The position numbers and the translations under genes are program-made. Below, in pieces: positions 7,556 to 13,980 of a stretch of DNA of 14,358 bases. This stretch comes from UBA6136 sp044378425 (GTDB lineage Bacteria > Pseudomonadota > Gammaproteobacteria > Methylococcales > Methylococcaceae): positions 1-14,358 of the forward strand of contig JBILXN010000039.1 in the NCBI GenBank assembly GCA_044378425.1. The letters run 5' to 3'. Below the pieces are notes generated by a model. It saw nothing but the letters and a program-made list of their open reading frames with translations. It was not told the origin of the DNA and ran no database searches. Position 1 is the first letter of the stretch, and each line of letters begins with the position of its first letter.

Positions 7556-7969
7556 TTAGCCGCCCTTTACGTTGACCTTGGAAGTCCAACCAGACTTACC
7601 TTCGCATTCCCCCTCCGTGACTTTAACCTTTACGAAAGGCAGCTGCCCTACAATCTGCTCCTCTTCGACTGTCGCCTTGGTGCCCGACTTGGCAACACAT
7701 ACGCTCTTTTCCTTATCTTCTTCCGCATCAGATGCGCTCAAAAGGCCGGGGATAGTCGTAACATGAGAATTTCCACCATTGGGGTTCTCCAGGGTTACGC
7801 TTTGACCACTGCTGACCGCAGTCTTGACATGAACCTGACCATCACCGCCCCCACCCAAGGCCATGGCTAGTGCACCCACCACAATAGCGCCCAGGGTACC
7901 GTAAAGAACCTTAGGGTTGGCCTTGAGATTGTTGATCAAATTCGCTGCATTATTGTTGTCTTCGGACAT
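7556..7969 (-). CDS. Small membrane-anchored protein with SH3-like tail, function unknown
   Basis: I do not recognise this 137-residue protein as a named family. It has a short polar N-terminus (1-20), a single hydrophobic segment at about 21-39 ending in a glycine run (LGGGGDG), a polar linker, and a C-terminal region (about 85-137) rich in beta-forming residues. The end, GECEGKSGWTSKVNV, resembles the closing strands of bacterial SH3 (SH3b) domains. Cys91 and Cys122 are the only cysteines, both in this domain, and could form a disulphide if it is periplasmic. The positively charged flank before the segment and the acidic sequence after it fit an N-in, C-out topology, although this is inference. 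The start is well supported by a perfect AGGAGGT Shine-Dalgarno sequence six bases upstream. It is monocistronic, convergent with ybbP, and its upstream side faces the gene-free interval 7970-8300. Confidence 0.78.
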   Translation of the reverse strand: MSEDNNNAANLINNLKANPKVLYGTLGAIVVGALAMALGGGGDGQVHVKTAVSSGQSVTLENPNGGNSHVTTIPGLLSASDAEEDKEKSVCVAKSGTKATVEEEQIVGQLPFVKVKVTEGECEGKSGWTSKVNVKGG

Positions 7970-8300
7970 TGGGCTACCTCCTCGTTATACTTATATTCAG
8001 GACAAAAATCGAAGACCATCGCCAGCGCAAATTATCATGTTGCCATACCAATGCAAACTGTTAATTGACACTCGCTACTGTCCAAGGAATGCAGCAGGGC
8101 TTGATACGGGTTACACCGAATCTCGCCACGTTGAGCTTGCTCACGCTACCTAGCCTCGAACATTAGCGCATGGGACACCCCAGCCTTCGCCTAAGTTCCA
8201 TAATCAGGCGTTTTCATCGCATGATTAGCAGCGTACCGCCATGTACTAGGGGGATGACAGCCACCAACAGCACCCATCAGACTTACCCAAATTGCTGCAC
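7970..8300. other. Gene-free interval of 331 bases
   Basis: No open frame here looks coding, and no tRNA or known RNA motif is visible. The stretch separates the divergent small SH3-like gene and the VWA gene, so it should hold promoters for both. A perfect TTGACA occurs at 8065-8070 on the plus strand, but the hexamer 17 bases later (AATGCA) is a poor -10. CATAAT at 8199-8204 is a good -10-like hexamer without a -35. The interrupted palindrome TGAGC-TT-GCTCA occurs near 8133-8144 and could be a protein-binding site. None of these is strong enough to call a promoter. Confidence 0.5.
7976..7982 (-). promoter_or_regulatory. Perfect Shine-Dalgarno site
   Basis: On the minus strand the sequence reads AGGAGGT, six bases before the ATG at 7969. 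It is the strongest ribosome site in the window and fixes the start of the 137-residue protein. Just upstream lies an AT-rich stretch containing TATAAG and TATAAC, which could be -10 elements, but no convincing -35 is spaced to match. Confidence 0.8.
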
Positions 8301-9011
8301 ATGAGTGATAAAAAACCCGTTGGAACTGCCCCGCCCTCTCCGGCTGTAGCATCGTTTATTGATCAGCTGGCCCGGCTGCCCACGGTTCGCCCCGCCGAAC
8401 CTAAGGCACGGTTGATGTTCGCCATGGATGCAACCGCTAGTCGGGAGGCTACCTGGCGCGAGGCCAAATGCATACAGGCGGATATGTTCGACATTGCTAC
8501 CCGTTGTGGCGGTCTTGAGATTCAACTCTGCCACTATCAAGGGATGGCCGAATTCAGGGCCTCAGCGTGGCTGGGTGACGCCGGCGCATTGCGTCGGGAG
8601 ATGGAACACGTCGCTTGCGTAGGGGGCCTGACACAGATTGGCCGAGTACTGAACCACGCTCTGCAACTCGCCCGCAGCGGAAAGCTGAATGCTCTGGTTT
8701 TTATCGGCGACTGTGTCGAGGAAAATGCCGACGCCCTTTGCCGGATGGCAGGTGAGTTGGGTCTTTTAAATGTCAAGGTCTTCATGTTTCAGGAAGGCAG
8801 TGACAAAGCTGCCGAGCTCGCTTTTCAGCAGATCGCAAAACTCAGTGGTGGCGCCTACAGCCGATTTGATAGCGGGAGTGCACGAACATTGGCCGACTTG
8901 CTAGGCGCGGTTGCTGCCTATGCTGCCGGCGGCATGACGGCGCTGGAACAGTTTGGCGCTGAACGTGGTGGGGCTGCCCTGCAACTCAACCACCAACTGA
9001 AAAAGGCATGA
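8301..9011 (+). CDS. VWA (von Willebrand factor A)-domain protein
   Basis: The 236-residue protein is a stand-alone VWA domain, probably cytoplasmic since no signal or membrane segment is visible. VWA domains bind partner proteins, often through a divalent metal. The metal-site (MIDAS) pieces are present: MDATAS with Asp43, Thr45 and Ser47 (a DxTxS form of DxSxS), Thr111 in GGLTQIG, and Asp137 in VFIGDCVEEN. The first strand RLMFAMD and later strands ALVFIGD and VKVFMF fit the Rossmann-like fold. The ATG at 8301 is used; a TTG three codons upstream is less likely. No good ribosome site is visible. The stop overlaps the next gene's start as ATGA, so it is translationally coupled to the membrane J-domain protein, suggesting the two proteins act together. 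Its partner and process are unknown; a chaperone-linked assembly role is inference. Confidence 0.87.
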   Translation: MSDKKPVGTAPPSPAVASFIDQLARLPTVRPAEPKARLMFAMDATASREATWREAKCIQADMFDIATRCGGLEIQLCHYQGMAEFRASAWLGDAGALRREMEHVACVGGLTQIGRVLNHALQLARSGKLNALVFIGDCVEENADALCRMAGELGLLNVKVFMFQEGSDKAAELAFQQIAKLSGGAYSRFDSGSARTLADLLGAVAAYAAGGMTALEQFGAERGGAALQLNHQLKKA

Positions 9012-9763
9012 TTATTCCCATTCTCCTTGTTTCTCTCTCCCTGCTTGCGATGGTAGTCGGACGAAGATGGTTGCGAAAAACACCGTTCGCCGCTCTTGGC
9101 CCCGCCCAGCAAACCATCGTCTGGCTGATGGTCATGATTCTTTTACTGCTGGCACTGACCGGGCGACTAGGGGCGCTCATCCCGCTCATAGGCGCGGTTA
9201 TTGCGACTCTGGTTGCCATCGTCTCGCGCATACTGCCGGCACTGATTCCTCTGATCATCAAATATCTTCCGCTCTGGCAACAGCACCGCCGTCAGAGTGC
9301 TTCCAGTAATAATGGGCCAACGCGGTCGCAGGACAGTTCCACCGTAAGAACCCGGTATCTGGAGATGCACCTGAATCATGCCACCGGCGAAATCAGCGGA
9401 ACCGTTCTCGACGGACCGCTGAAAGGCCGGGTACTGAACACGCTTGACCTCTCTCAGTTAACCGCGCTTTACACCCTTTGCGGCCAGCAGGATCAGGAGT
9501 CTGCCACCCTGCTCGGTGCCTATTTGCAGCGACTTCACGGTGACAACTGGAAACCCTCTGGCACTGCCCCTCCCCCTGCCCGGGACGCCGGCAATATGAC
9601 CCGGGATGAGGCACTTGAGATACTCGGGCTCTCTCCTGACGCCCGCCGCGAAGATATCATCGGGGCCCATCGCCGCCTCATGCAGCGGTTGCACCCGGAT
9701 CGGGGGGGCACTGATTATCTGGCCGCCAAAATCAATCAGGCCAAGGATGTTCTGCTGCCATGA
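9008..9763 (+). CDS. Inner-membrane J-domain (DnaJ-like) co-chaperone
   Basis: The 251-residue protein carries N-terminal hydrophobic segments at about 1-18, 34-52 and 56-88, a linker rich in Ser/Asn/Arg, a small conserved region (117-155, with LNHATGEISGTVLDGPLKGR), and a C-terminal J domain from about 198 to the end. The J-domain core HPD is at 229-231 within RLMQRLHPDRGG, so it should be able to stimulate ATP hydrolysis by an Hsp70 (DnaK). The layout, membrane anchor first and J domain last, recalls Pam18/Tim14 and is the reverse of classical DnaJ; no zinc-finger or G/F region is present. The J domain is presumably cytoplasmic. It overlaps the VWA gene by four bases (ATGA) and its own stop overlaps a further ATG at 9760. 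It probably recruits DnaK to a membrane-bound or VWA-associated client, which is inference. Confidence 0.9.
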   Translation: MIIPILLVSLSLLAMVVGRRWLRKTPFAALGPAQQTIVWLMVMILLLLALTGRLGALIPLIGAVIATLVAIVSRILPALIPLIIKYLPLWQQHRRQSASSNNGPTRSQDSSTVRTRYLEMHLNHATGEISGTVLDGPLKGRVLNTLDLSQLTALYTLCGQQDQESATLLGAYLQRLHGDNWKPSGTAPPPARDAGNMTRDEALEILGLSPDARREDIIGAHRRLMQRLHPDRGGTDYLAAKINQAKDVLLP

Positions 9764-9867
9764 GCAACACACGGGAACAGCTACTTGCCAGTGAATTCGC
9801 ACCCATCAGCATGACATCGTCTCCGCGTCACCCATTGATCCTCTCAACCGGACATAAGCATGGCTAA
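9760..9867 (+). CDS. Possible 35-residue ORF coupling the J-protein and radical SAM genes
   Basis: An ATG at 9760 overlaps the J-protein stop as ATGA, the same junction seen between the VWA and J genes. The frame runs 35 codons and stops at 9865-9867, eight bases inside the radical SAM gene, whose ATG is at 9860. The predicted peptide starts MSNTREQLLASEF and ends in STGHKHG; it has no membrane segment and no recognised domain. It may be a translational coupler that carries ribosomes into the next gene, a tiny protein, or chance. The position of its ends is the only evidence; the composition shows nothing distinctive. Confidence 0.25.
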   Translation: MSNTREQLLASEFAPISMTSSPRHPLILSTGHKHG

Positions 9868-11458
9868 CATTTGTTTGATTAATCCTCGCTTCGAGACCTC
9901 ATTCTGGAGCATGACCCATTCTCTCGATGTATTTGATCGCGATGCCATGACGCCCACTTCGGCGTTGACACTGTTGGCGGCGCTGACGCCGGAGGGCCAT
10001 GACATCCAGTTAATTGACGAGGCCGTTGAAGCCATTGATTTCGAGGCCGTCAGCCGGGCCGATATCGTTGGCCTGACCGGCATGATCGTTCAGCGCGAGC
10101 GTATGCTGGAGATCGCAAGGGAGGTCAAAAGACTGGGTAAGTTTCTGGTAGTAGGCGGTCCGTGGATTACGGTGCAGGAGGACTATCTGGCAGGTTTGGC
10201 TGATGTCATTTTTATCGGCGAAGCGGACCAGACGTGGCCCATTTTTATAGGGGAATGGGCTCTGGGACAGCATCGCAGTCGCTATGAGCAAACCGAACGC
10301 ACCGATATGAGCAGTCTGCCCGCCCAGCGCATCGACCTGCTCAAACTCGACCGCTATCTGCAGGGTAGCGTCCAGATGTCACGCGGCTGTCCCTATCTCT
10401 GCGAATTCTGCGACATTATCGTCACCTTCGGTCGCAAGCCGCGTAACAAGACGGCGGATCAGGTCATTGAGGAACTGGATGACTGGCGGCGGGCTGGCTT
10501 TGGGTCAGTCTTTCTGGTTGATGACAATATCATCGGCAATCGCAAGGCATTGATGCCCATTCTGGCGCGCATCGCCGAGTGGCAACGGGAGCACCGCTAT
10601 ATTGTCTCGCTTCATACCGAAGCCTCTCTCAATCTGGCCGATGACGAAGAACTGCTGGAGTGCTTTGTGGCCGCCAACATTCGGACGGTATTTGTAGGCA
10701 TAGAAACTCCAAATCCAGCCGCACTGATGGAGACCAAAAAATTCCAGAATGTGGATGCGCGGAAACAGCGCGAAAGCTTGTCGCAAACGGATGCGGAATC
10801 CTTTCTGGTCAGCCGCATTCACAAAATTCAGAGCAAAGGCATCAAGGTCACCTGCGGACTCATCGTCGGATTTGATTCGGATACACCGGATATTTTCGAC
10901 GTACAGAGACGCTTTATCGCGCAGTCGGGGATCATGCATGCCATGGTAGGCCTGCTGGCGGCCATTCCAAAGACGCCCCTGCATGAGCGATTGAGGCGAG
11001 AAGGTCGACTGGACGAAAAAGACCCGCCGGACTTCGGTACCAATGTCATTCCCGCTGGAATGACACGTGAAGCCCTCGCACAGGGCTTTATCGAATTGAT
11101 TGCCGACATCTATCAACCCGAGGCCTATTTTGCACGGCTGGACGACCTCTACATCGACCGTCGGTTTTACGATCACGCCGAAGATAAGCGGGTACCCAAC
11201 ATCCCGCGCTGGCTACAGGTTAAATATCTGCTGATTTCACTGGGCTTCACCAGCGTCTTGTTTGCCCGCCTGATGATCAAGATCAATGACTGGCCGTTGC
11301 GGCGCTTCTACCTCAAACGCCTGTTAGGGTTTATAAGGCACAGACCCTACCCAATGAGAGTGTTCGACTACGTCATGGAAAGTGTGTGCCACTACCACTT
11401 TTACCGTTTCTCGCAGGACATGGCCAAAGGTAAGACCGGCATCATCAATACCATGTAG
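9860..11458 (+). CDS. Cobalamin-binding-type radical SAM protein (DUF4070 / HpnP-like group)
   Basis: The 532-residue protein has a Rossmann-type N-terminal domain (about 1-145) of the B12-binding class, including VGLTGMIVQRE, VVGGPWIT and IGEADQTWP. The radical SAM core follows: SRGCPYLCEFCD provides the CX3CX2C cluster ligands Cys177, Cys181 and Cys184, and VFLVDDNIIGN follows. The C-terminal part (about 365-510) fits the DUF4070 extension. A hydrophobic stretch at about 455-472 may touch the membrane. No DxHxxG cobalamin-ligand motif is seen, as is usual in this group. The group includes HpnP, the hopanoid C-2 methylase, which has a similar length, but also many uncharacterised paralogues. 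No other hopanoid gene is in the window, so the substrate stays open; a radical methylation or other C-H modification is likely. It lies 96 bases after the J-protein stop on the same strand and is followed by a strong terminator. Confidence 0.92.
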   Translation: MANICLINPRFETSFWSMTHSLDVFDRDAMTPTSALTLLAALTPEGHDIQLIDEAVEAIDFEAVSRADIVGLTGMIVQRERMLEIAREVKRLGKFLVVGGPWITVQEDYLAGLADVIFIGEADQTWPIFIGEWALGQHRSRYEQTERTDMSSLPAQRIDLLKLDRYLQGSVQMSRGCPYLCEFCDIIVTFGRKPRNKTADQVIEELDDWRRAGFGSVFLVDDNIIGNRKALMPILARIAEWQREHRYIVSLHTEASLNLADDEELLECFVAANIRTVFVGIETPNPAALMETKKFQNVDARKQRESLSQTDAESFLVSRIHKIQSKGIKVTCGLIVGFDSDTPDIFDVQRRFIAQSGIMHAMVGLLAAIPKTPLHERLRREGRLDEKDPPDFGTNVIPAGMTREALAQGFIELIADIYQPEAYFARLDDLYIDRRFYDHAEDKRVPNIPRWLQVKYLLISLGFTSVLFARLMIKINDWPLRRFYLKRLLGFIRHRPYPMRVFDYVMESVCHYHFYRFSQDMAKGKTGIINTM

Positions 11459-11467
11459 TGACCAGAT

Positions 11468-11512
11468 CGGGGGGTAACGCTGATCAGCGCCCACCCCCCG
11501 TCTGTGTTTTGT
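11468..11512 (+). terminator. Strong intrinsic terminator after the radical SAM gene
   Basis: CGGGGGGT (11468-11475) pairs perfectly with ACCCCCCG (11493-11500), and the loop itself contains the self-complementary CGCTGATCAGCG (11478-11489), which can extend the stem. A T-rich stretch, tctgtgttttgtt, follows. The hairpin begins nine bases after the stop codon. The other strand lacks a U-run, so it mainly serves the plus-strand operon. Confidence 0.85.
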
Positions 11513-11555
11513 TGCGAGGCAAACAGTCGGCCTGATCTGGCTCAACAGAAACCGT

Positions 11556-12290
11556 TTAAAGCCACTCCAGCCGCCTCGGGTCTTGCAGACAGTCCTTCAG
11601 CTCGGCTGCCATCAACTGTGCCCTGTGTCGAATCAGTACACTGTCTGTCGGCCAGTCACCATGGCGGGCATCCAGCCTGTAGAACAACTGACTCAGATTA
11701 TGACGCCGGAGTACAGCATCCTCTGGCAGGCCATACCCGCTCACCGGGGTCTGGATGGTTGGGAGGGCTGGCGCATGCTGACACTCACTGGCACGGTCAT
11801 GGTTGAGGGTACCCACCTCGCCACCCACGACCGTCTGATCACGACAGACTTCCGCAGTCACAGCGCACAGGCGTTCCATGTGGTGCACATCCAAAAGGCA
11901 AGTGCTGACCTCTGTTTCCAGCAGGTGATCATAATGACGCTTGAGGATGCTATCGGTCGGTGCCGGTCCGAGCCCATCGGCTACCCTGCAAGACAACTGA
12001 CTGATGAAGTGACGGCGCAGTACAGAGTCGGTTGGGACGTGCTCACCAAATCCCCCGGATTCGGCCGGAAGGTCAACCGGTTCGTCTGCCGACACCATCA
12101 CTTCGGCCACGAACTGCGGGGGGTTATCCGATCTGGAGGGGTGCGGCTCAGCATGAGCGGATGTCCGATGGTCTGCCGCCCTGATCGGAGATTCACTGCG
12201 CCCCGACAGCAGATGTCTCTGCAGAAAATAAGCACAGGCAACATAAAGACCAACAGCCACAGGTAATTCGAAAAAAATGAACTCGATCAT
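11556..12290 (-). CDS. Unrecognised single-span membrane protein with duplicated PTDS-x-L-x-RH motifs
   Basis: I do not recognise this 244-residue protein. A hydrophobic segment at about 4-25 follows a two-residue N-terminus and should anchor it in the inner membrane. A low-complexity polar linker (about 28-80) leads to four motif copies: PTDSVLRRH at 86, PTDSILKRH at 111, PEDAVLRRH at 189 and PTDSVLIRH at 214. Spacing is 25 residues within each pair and 103 between pairs, so a module of about 57 residues, ending in CLLD...ERL / CLQD...EWL, has been duplicated. Each motif is followed by a leucine-containing helical stretch (SQL, HLL, SQL, AQL). A spacer rich in Cys/His/Glu separates the modules. 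The frame extends upstream of 12290, but the ATG at 12290 directly precedes the membrane segment; its ribosome site is weak. The plus-strand frame over the same stretch shows no such structure. It is convergent with the radical SAM gene and divergent from the ATP-grasp gene. Confidence 0.78.
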   Translation of the reverse strand: MIEFIFFELPVAVGLYVACAYFLQRHLLSGRSESPIRAADHRTSAHAEPHPSRSDNPPQFVAEVMVSADEPVDLPAESGGFGEHVPTDSVLRRHFISQLSCRVADGLGPAPTDSILKRHYDHLLETEVSTCLLDVHHMERLCAVTAEVCRDQTVVGGEVGTLNHDRASECQHAPALPTIQTPVSGYGLPEDAVLRRHNLSQLFYRLDARHGDWPTDSVLIRHRAQLMAAELKDCLQDPRRLEWL

Positions 12291-12548
12291 GATCCGTACT
12301 TGAAGAGGTTTATTTTGTAGACACGCGTCGCCAGGATGGCGTGCGGAGTATTCCCGCTCACAACGCGGGGGCAAGATGACAGCGCAGCCAATGATCGTCA
12401 AGTTGGGAAATCGTTGCCCAAGCTCCCGTTATTGATGCGCAAGATGCATCTGAGGTGTCTCATTTGGTGCAAACCCGTGCGATCAAAGGCCGCAACACTC
12501 AAAAAACCTTACGATCGAATATGGCATAACACGTGCTTCATAGAATGC
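12291..12548. promoter_or_regulatory. Divergent intergenic region of 258 bases
   Basis: This gap must hold promoters for the minus-strand PTDS-motif gene and the plus-strand ATP-grasp operon. I see small inverted repeats, CGCCA-gga-TGGCG near 12330-12342, CCCGC-tcacaac-GCGGG near 12353-12369, and TTGGG/CCCAA at 12403-12407 and 12417-12421. No convincing paired -35/-10 hexamers are visible on either strand. The call rests on gene orientation, not on a recognised promoter. Confidence 0.4.
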
Positions 12549-13976
12549 ATGGATACCAAGAACACCCCCCTCTTTTTTAACGAGCTGCAGACTGACCAAG
12601 GGTCGGTACGCAACATTTACTCACGTTACTCAGGCTGGATGGCTGAACTACCCGGCGGTACCCTGGAGCGAAAAAGCACGGAGGCCGAATTGCTGTTCCG
12701 GCGACTGGGCATCACCTTCGCCGTTTATGGTGAAGCCAGTGATGCCGAGCGACTGATACCATTCGACATCGTACCGCGCATTTTTGGTGCGGACGAATGG
12801 CGCAGGCTGGAGCAGGGCATTAAGCAGCGGGTGCGTGCACTCAATGCTTTTTTGCACGATATTTACCACAATCAGGACATCATCAAGGCAGGGATCATAC
12901 CCGCCCAGCAAATCCTGGGTAATGCGCTCTATCGGCCCGAAATGAAAGGCATTGATCTGCCCAATGGCGTTTATGCGCACATCTCGGGCATTGACCTGGT
13001 AAGAGTGGGTGAAAATGACTTCTATGTACTGGAAGACAATTTGCGAACACCTTCCGGTGTGTCCTACATGCTGGAAAACCGCCGCACCATGATGCGACTT
13101 TTCCCCGAACTGTTCGCCAGTCATGCTGTGGAACCCGTCGAACATTATCCACAAATGCTGCTGGAAACCCTGCGCGAATCGGCGCCGCCTGCGGTGTCGG
13201 ATCCGGTCATAGTGGTGCTTACCCCGGGTGCCTACAACAGCGCCTACTTCGAGCACGCCTTCCTGGCCAGTCAGATGGGGGTAGAGCTGGTAGAAGGTCA
13301 GGACTTGTTCGTGCATCAGCAACGGGTCTATATGCACACCACCGAGGGTCCGCAACAGGTACACGTTATCTATCGCCGGGTGGATGACGACTTCCTTGAC
13401 CCCTTGGTGTTCAGGCCTGACTCCATGCTGGGTGTACCGGGCCTGCTAGACGCCTATTGCAGCGGCAATGTGGCACTGGCAAACGGGGTAGGAACCGGTG
13501 TTGCCGACGATAAATCAACCTACCTGCACGTGCCGGAAATGATCAGGTTTTACCTGGGAGAAACGCCCATCCTTTCGAATGTACCCACCTGGCGGCTGAG
13601 CGAGGCCGAAGACCTTGCCTATGTGCTGGAGCATCTACCGGAACTGGTGGTGAAAGAAGTACAAGGATCCGGAGGCTACGGCATGCTGGTCGGGCCGACC
13701 AGTTCGACGGCAGAAATTGAAGCCTACCGTCAGCGCATACTGTCGGAACCCGCCAATTTCATCGCCCAGCCTACACTGGCGCTATCGGCCTGCCCTACTC
13801 TGGTCGAAACCGGCGTCGCGCCGCGCCATGTCGATTTGCGGCCATTCGTACTCTCCGGCAAGGAGATCCGCGTCGTTCCCGGGGGATTGACCCGGGTCGC
13901 CTTGCGGGAGGGCTCACTAGTGGTCAATTCCTCGCAAGGGGGCGGCACCAAGGATACTTGGGTATTGGAGGATTAA
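12549..13976 (+). CDS. Circularly permuted ATP-grasp protein (type 2)
   Basis: The 475-residue protein belongs to the circularly permuted ATP-grasp family formerly split into DUF404/DUF407. Family blocks are clear: FYVLEDNLRTPSGVSYMLEN (158-177), IYRRVDDDFLDPL (274-286), VVKEVQGSGGYGM (367-379, glycine-rich nucleotide loop), RHVDLRPFVL (426-435) and SSQGGGTKDTWVL (461-473). ATP-grasp enzymes join a carboxylate to an amine through an acyl-phosphate, and this clade is predicted to ligate amino acids or peptides; the actual product is not established. The frame is open to 12336, but the ATG at 12549 gives the usual family length and N-terminus (LFFNELQTDQGSVRNIYSRY), although the ribosome site is weak. 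Four bases separate its stop from the alpha-E gene, whose ribosome site lies inside its last codons, so the two are an operon. In related genomes the set continues with a transglutaminase-like gene and often an Anbu proteasome-like peptidase, which would lie beyond the window. Confidence 0.94.
   Translation: MDTKNTPLFFNELQTDQGSVRNIYSRYSGWMAELPGGTLERKSTEAELLFRRLGITFAVYGEASDAERLIPFDIVPRIFGADEWRRLEQGIKQRVRALNAFLHDIYHNQDIIKAGIIPAQQILGNALYRPEMKGIDLPNGVYAHISGIDLVRVGENDFYVLEDNLRTPSGVSYMLENRRTMMRLFPELFASHAVEPVEHYPQMLLETLRESAPPAVSDPVIVVLTPGAYNSAYFEHAFLASQMGVELVEGQDLFVHQQRVYMHTTEGPQQVHVIYRRVDDDFLDPLVFRPDSMLGVPGLLDAYCSGNVALANGVGTGVADDKSTYLHVPEMIRFYLGETPILSNVPTWRLSEAEDLAYVLEHLPELVVKEVQGSGGYGMLVGPTSSTAEIEAYRQRILSEPANFIAQPTLALSACPTLVETGVAPRHVDLRPFVLSGKEIRVVPGGLTRVALREGSLVVNSSQGGGTKDTWVLED
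13967..13971 (+). promoter_or_regulatory. Ribosome binding site inside the ATP-grasp gene end
   Basis: GGAGG lies within the last codons of the ATP-grasp gene, nine bases before the ATG at 13981. It fixes the start of the alpha-E gene and shows close translational linkage of the pair. Confidence 0.8.
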
Positions 13977-13980
13977 CACC

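Noticed and set aside
8065..8093. Perfect TTGACA as a -35 element for the VWA gene.
   Set aside because: The hexamer at 16-18 bases is a poor -10 match, and the site is more than 200 bases from the start.
10505..11176. A 223-codon minus-strand frame inside the radical SAM gene.
   Set aside because: It is antisense to a well-conserved protein and has no recognisable domain.
11583..12266. A 227-codon plus-strand frame over the PTDS-motif gene.
   Set aside because: It is the complement of a gene with a membrane anchor and an internal protein-level duplication; the plus-strand frame shows no domain, no ribosome site and an odd composition.
12352..12367. On the minus strand, TTGTGAGCGGGAATAC looks like the left half of the lac operator.
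   Set aside because: Only one half matches, the symmetric half is absent, and no lac-type regulator or sugar gene is nearby.
12522..12537. A sigma-54-like element with GG and GC at the right ten-base spacing, just before the ATP-grasp gene.
   Set aside because: Transcription would begin only about two bases before the ATG at 12549, leaving no room for a ribosome site, and two of the consensus positions in each half are missing.
12648..13364. A 238-codon minus-strand frame inside the ATP-grasp gene.
   Set aside because: The plus strand encodes all conserved ATP-grasp blocks; the minus frame resembles nothing and is a shadow.
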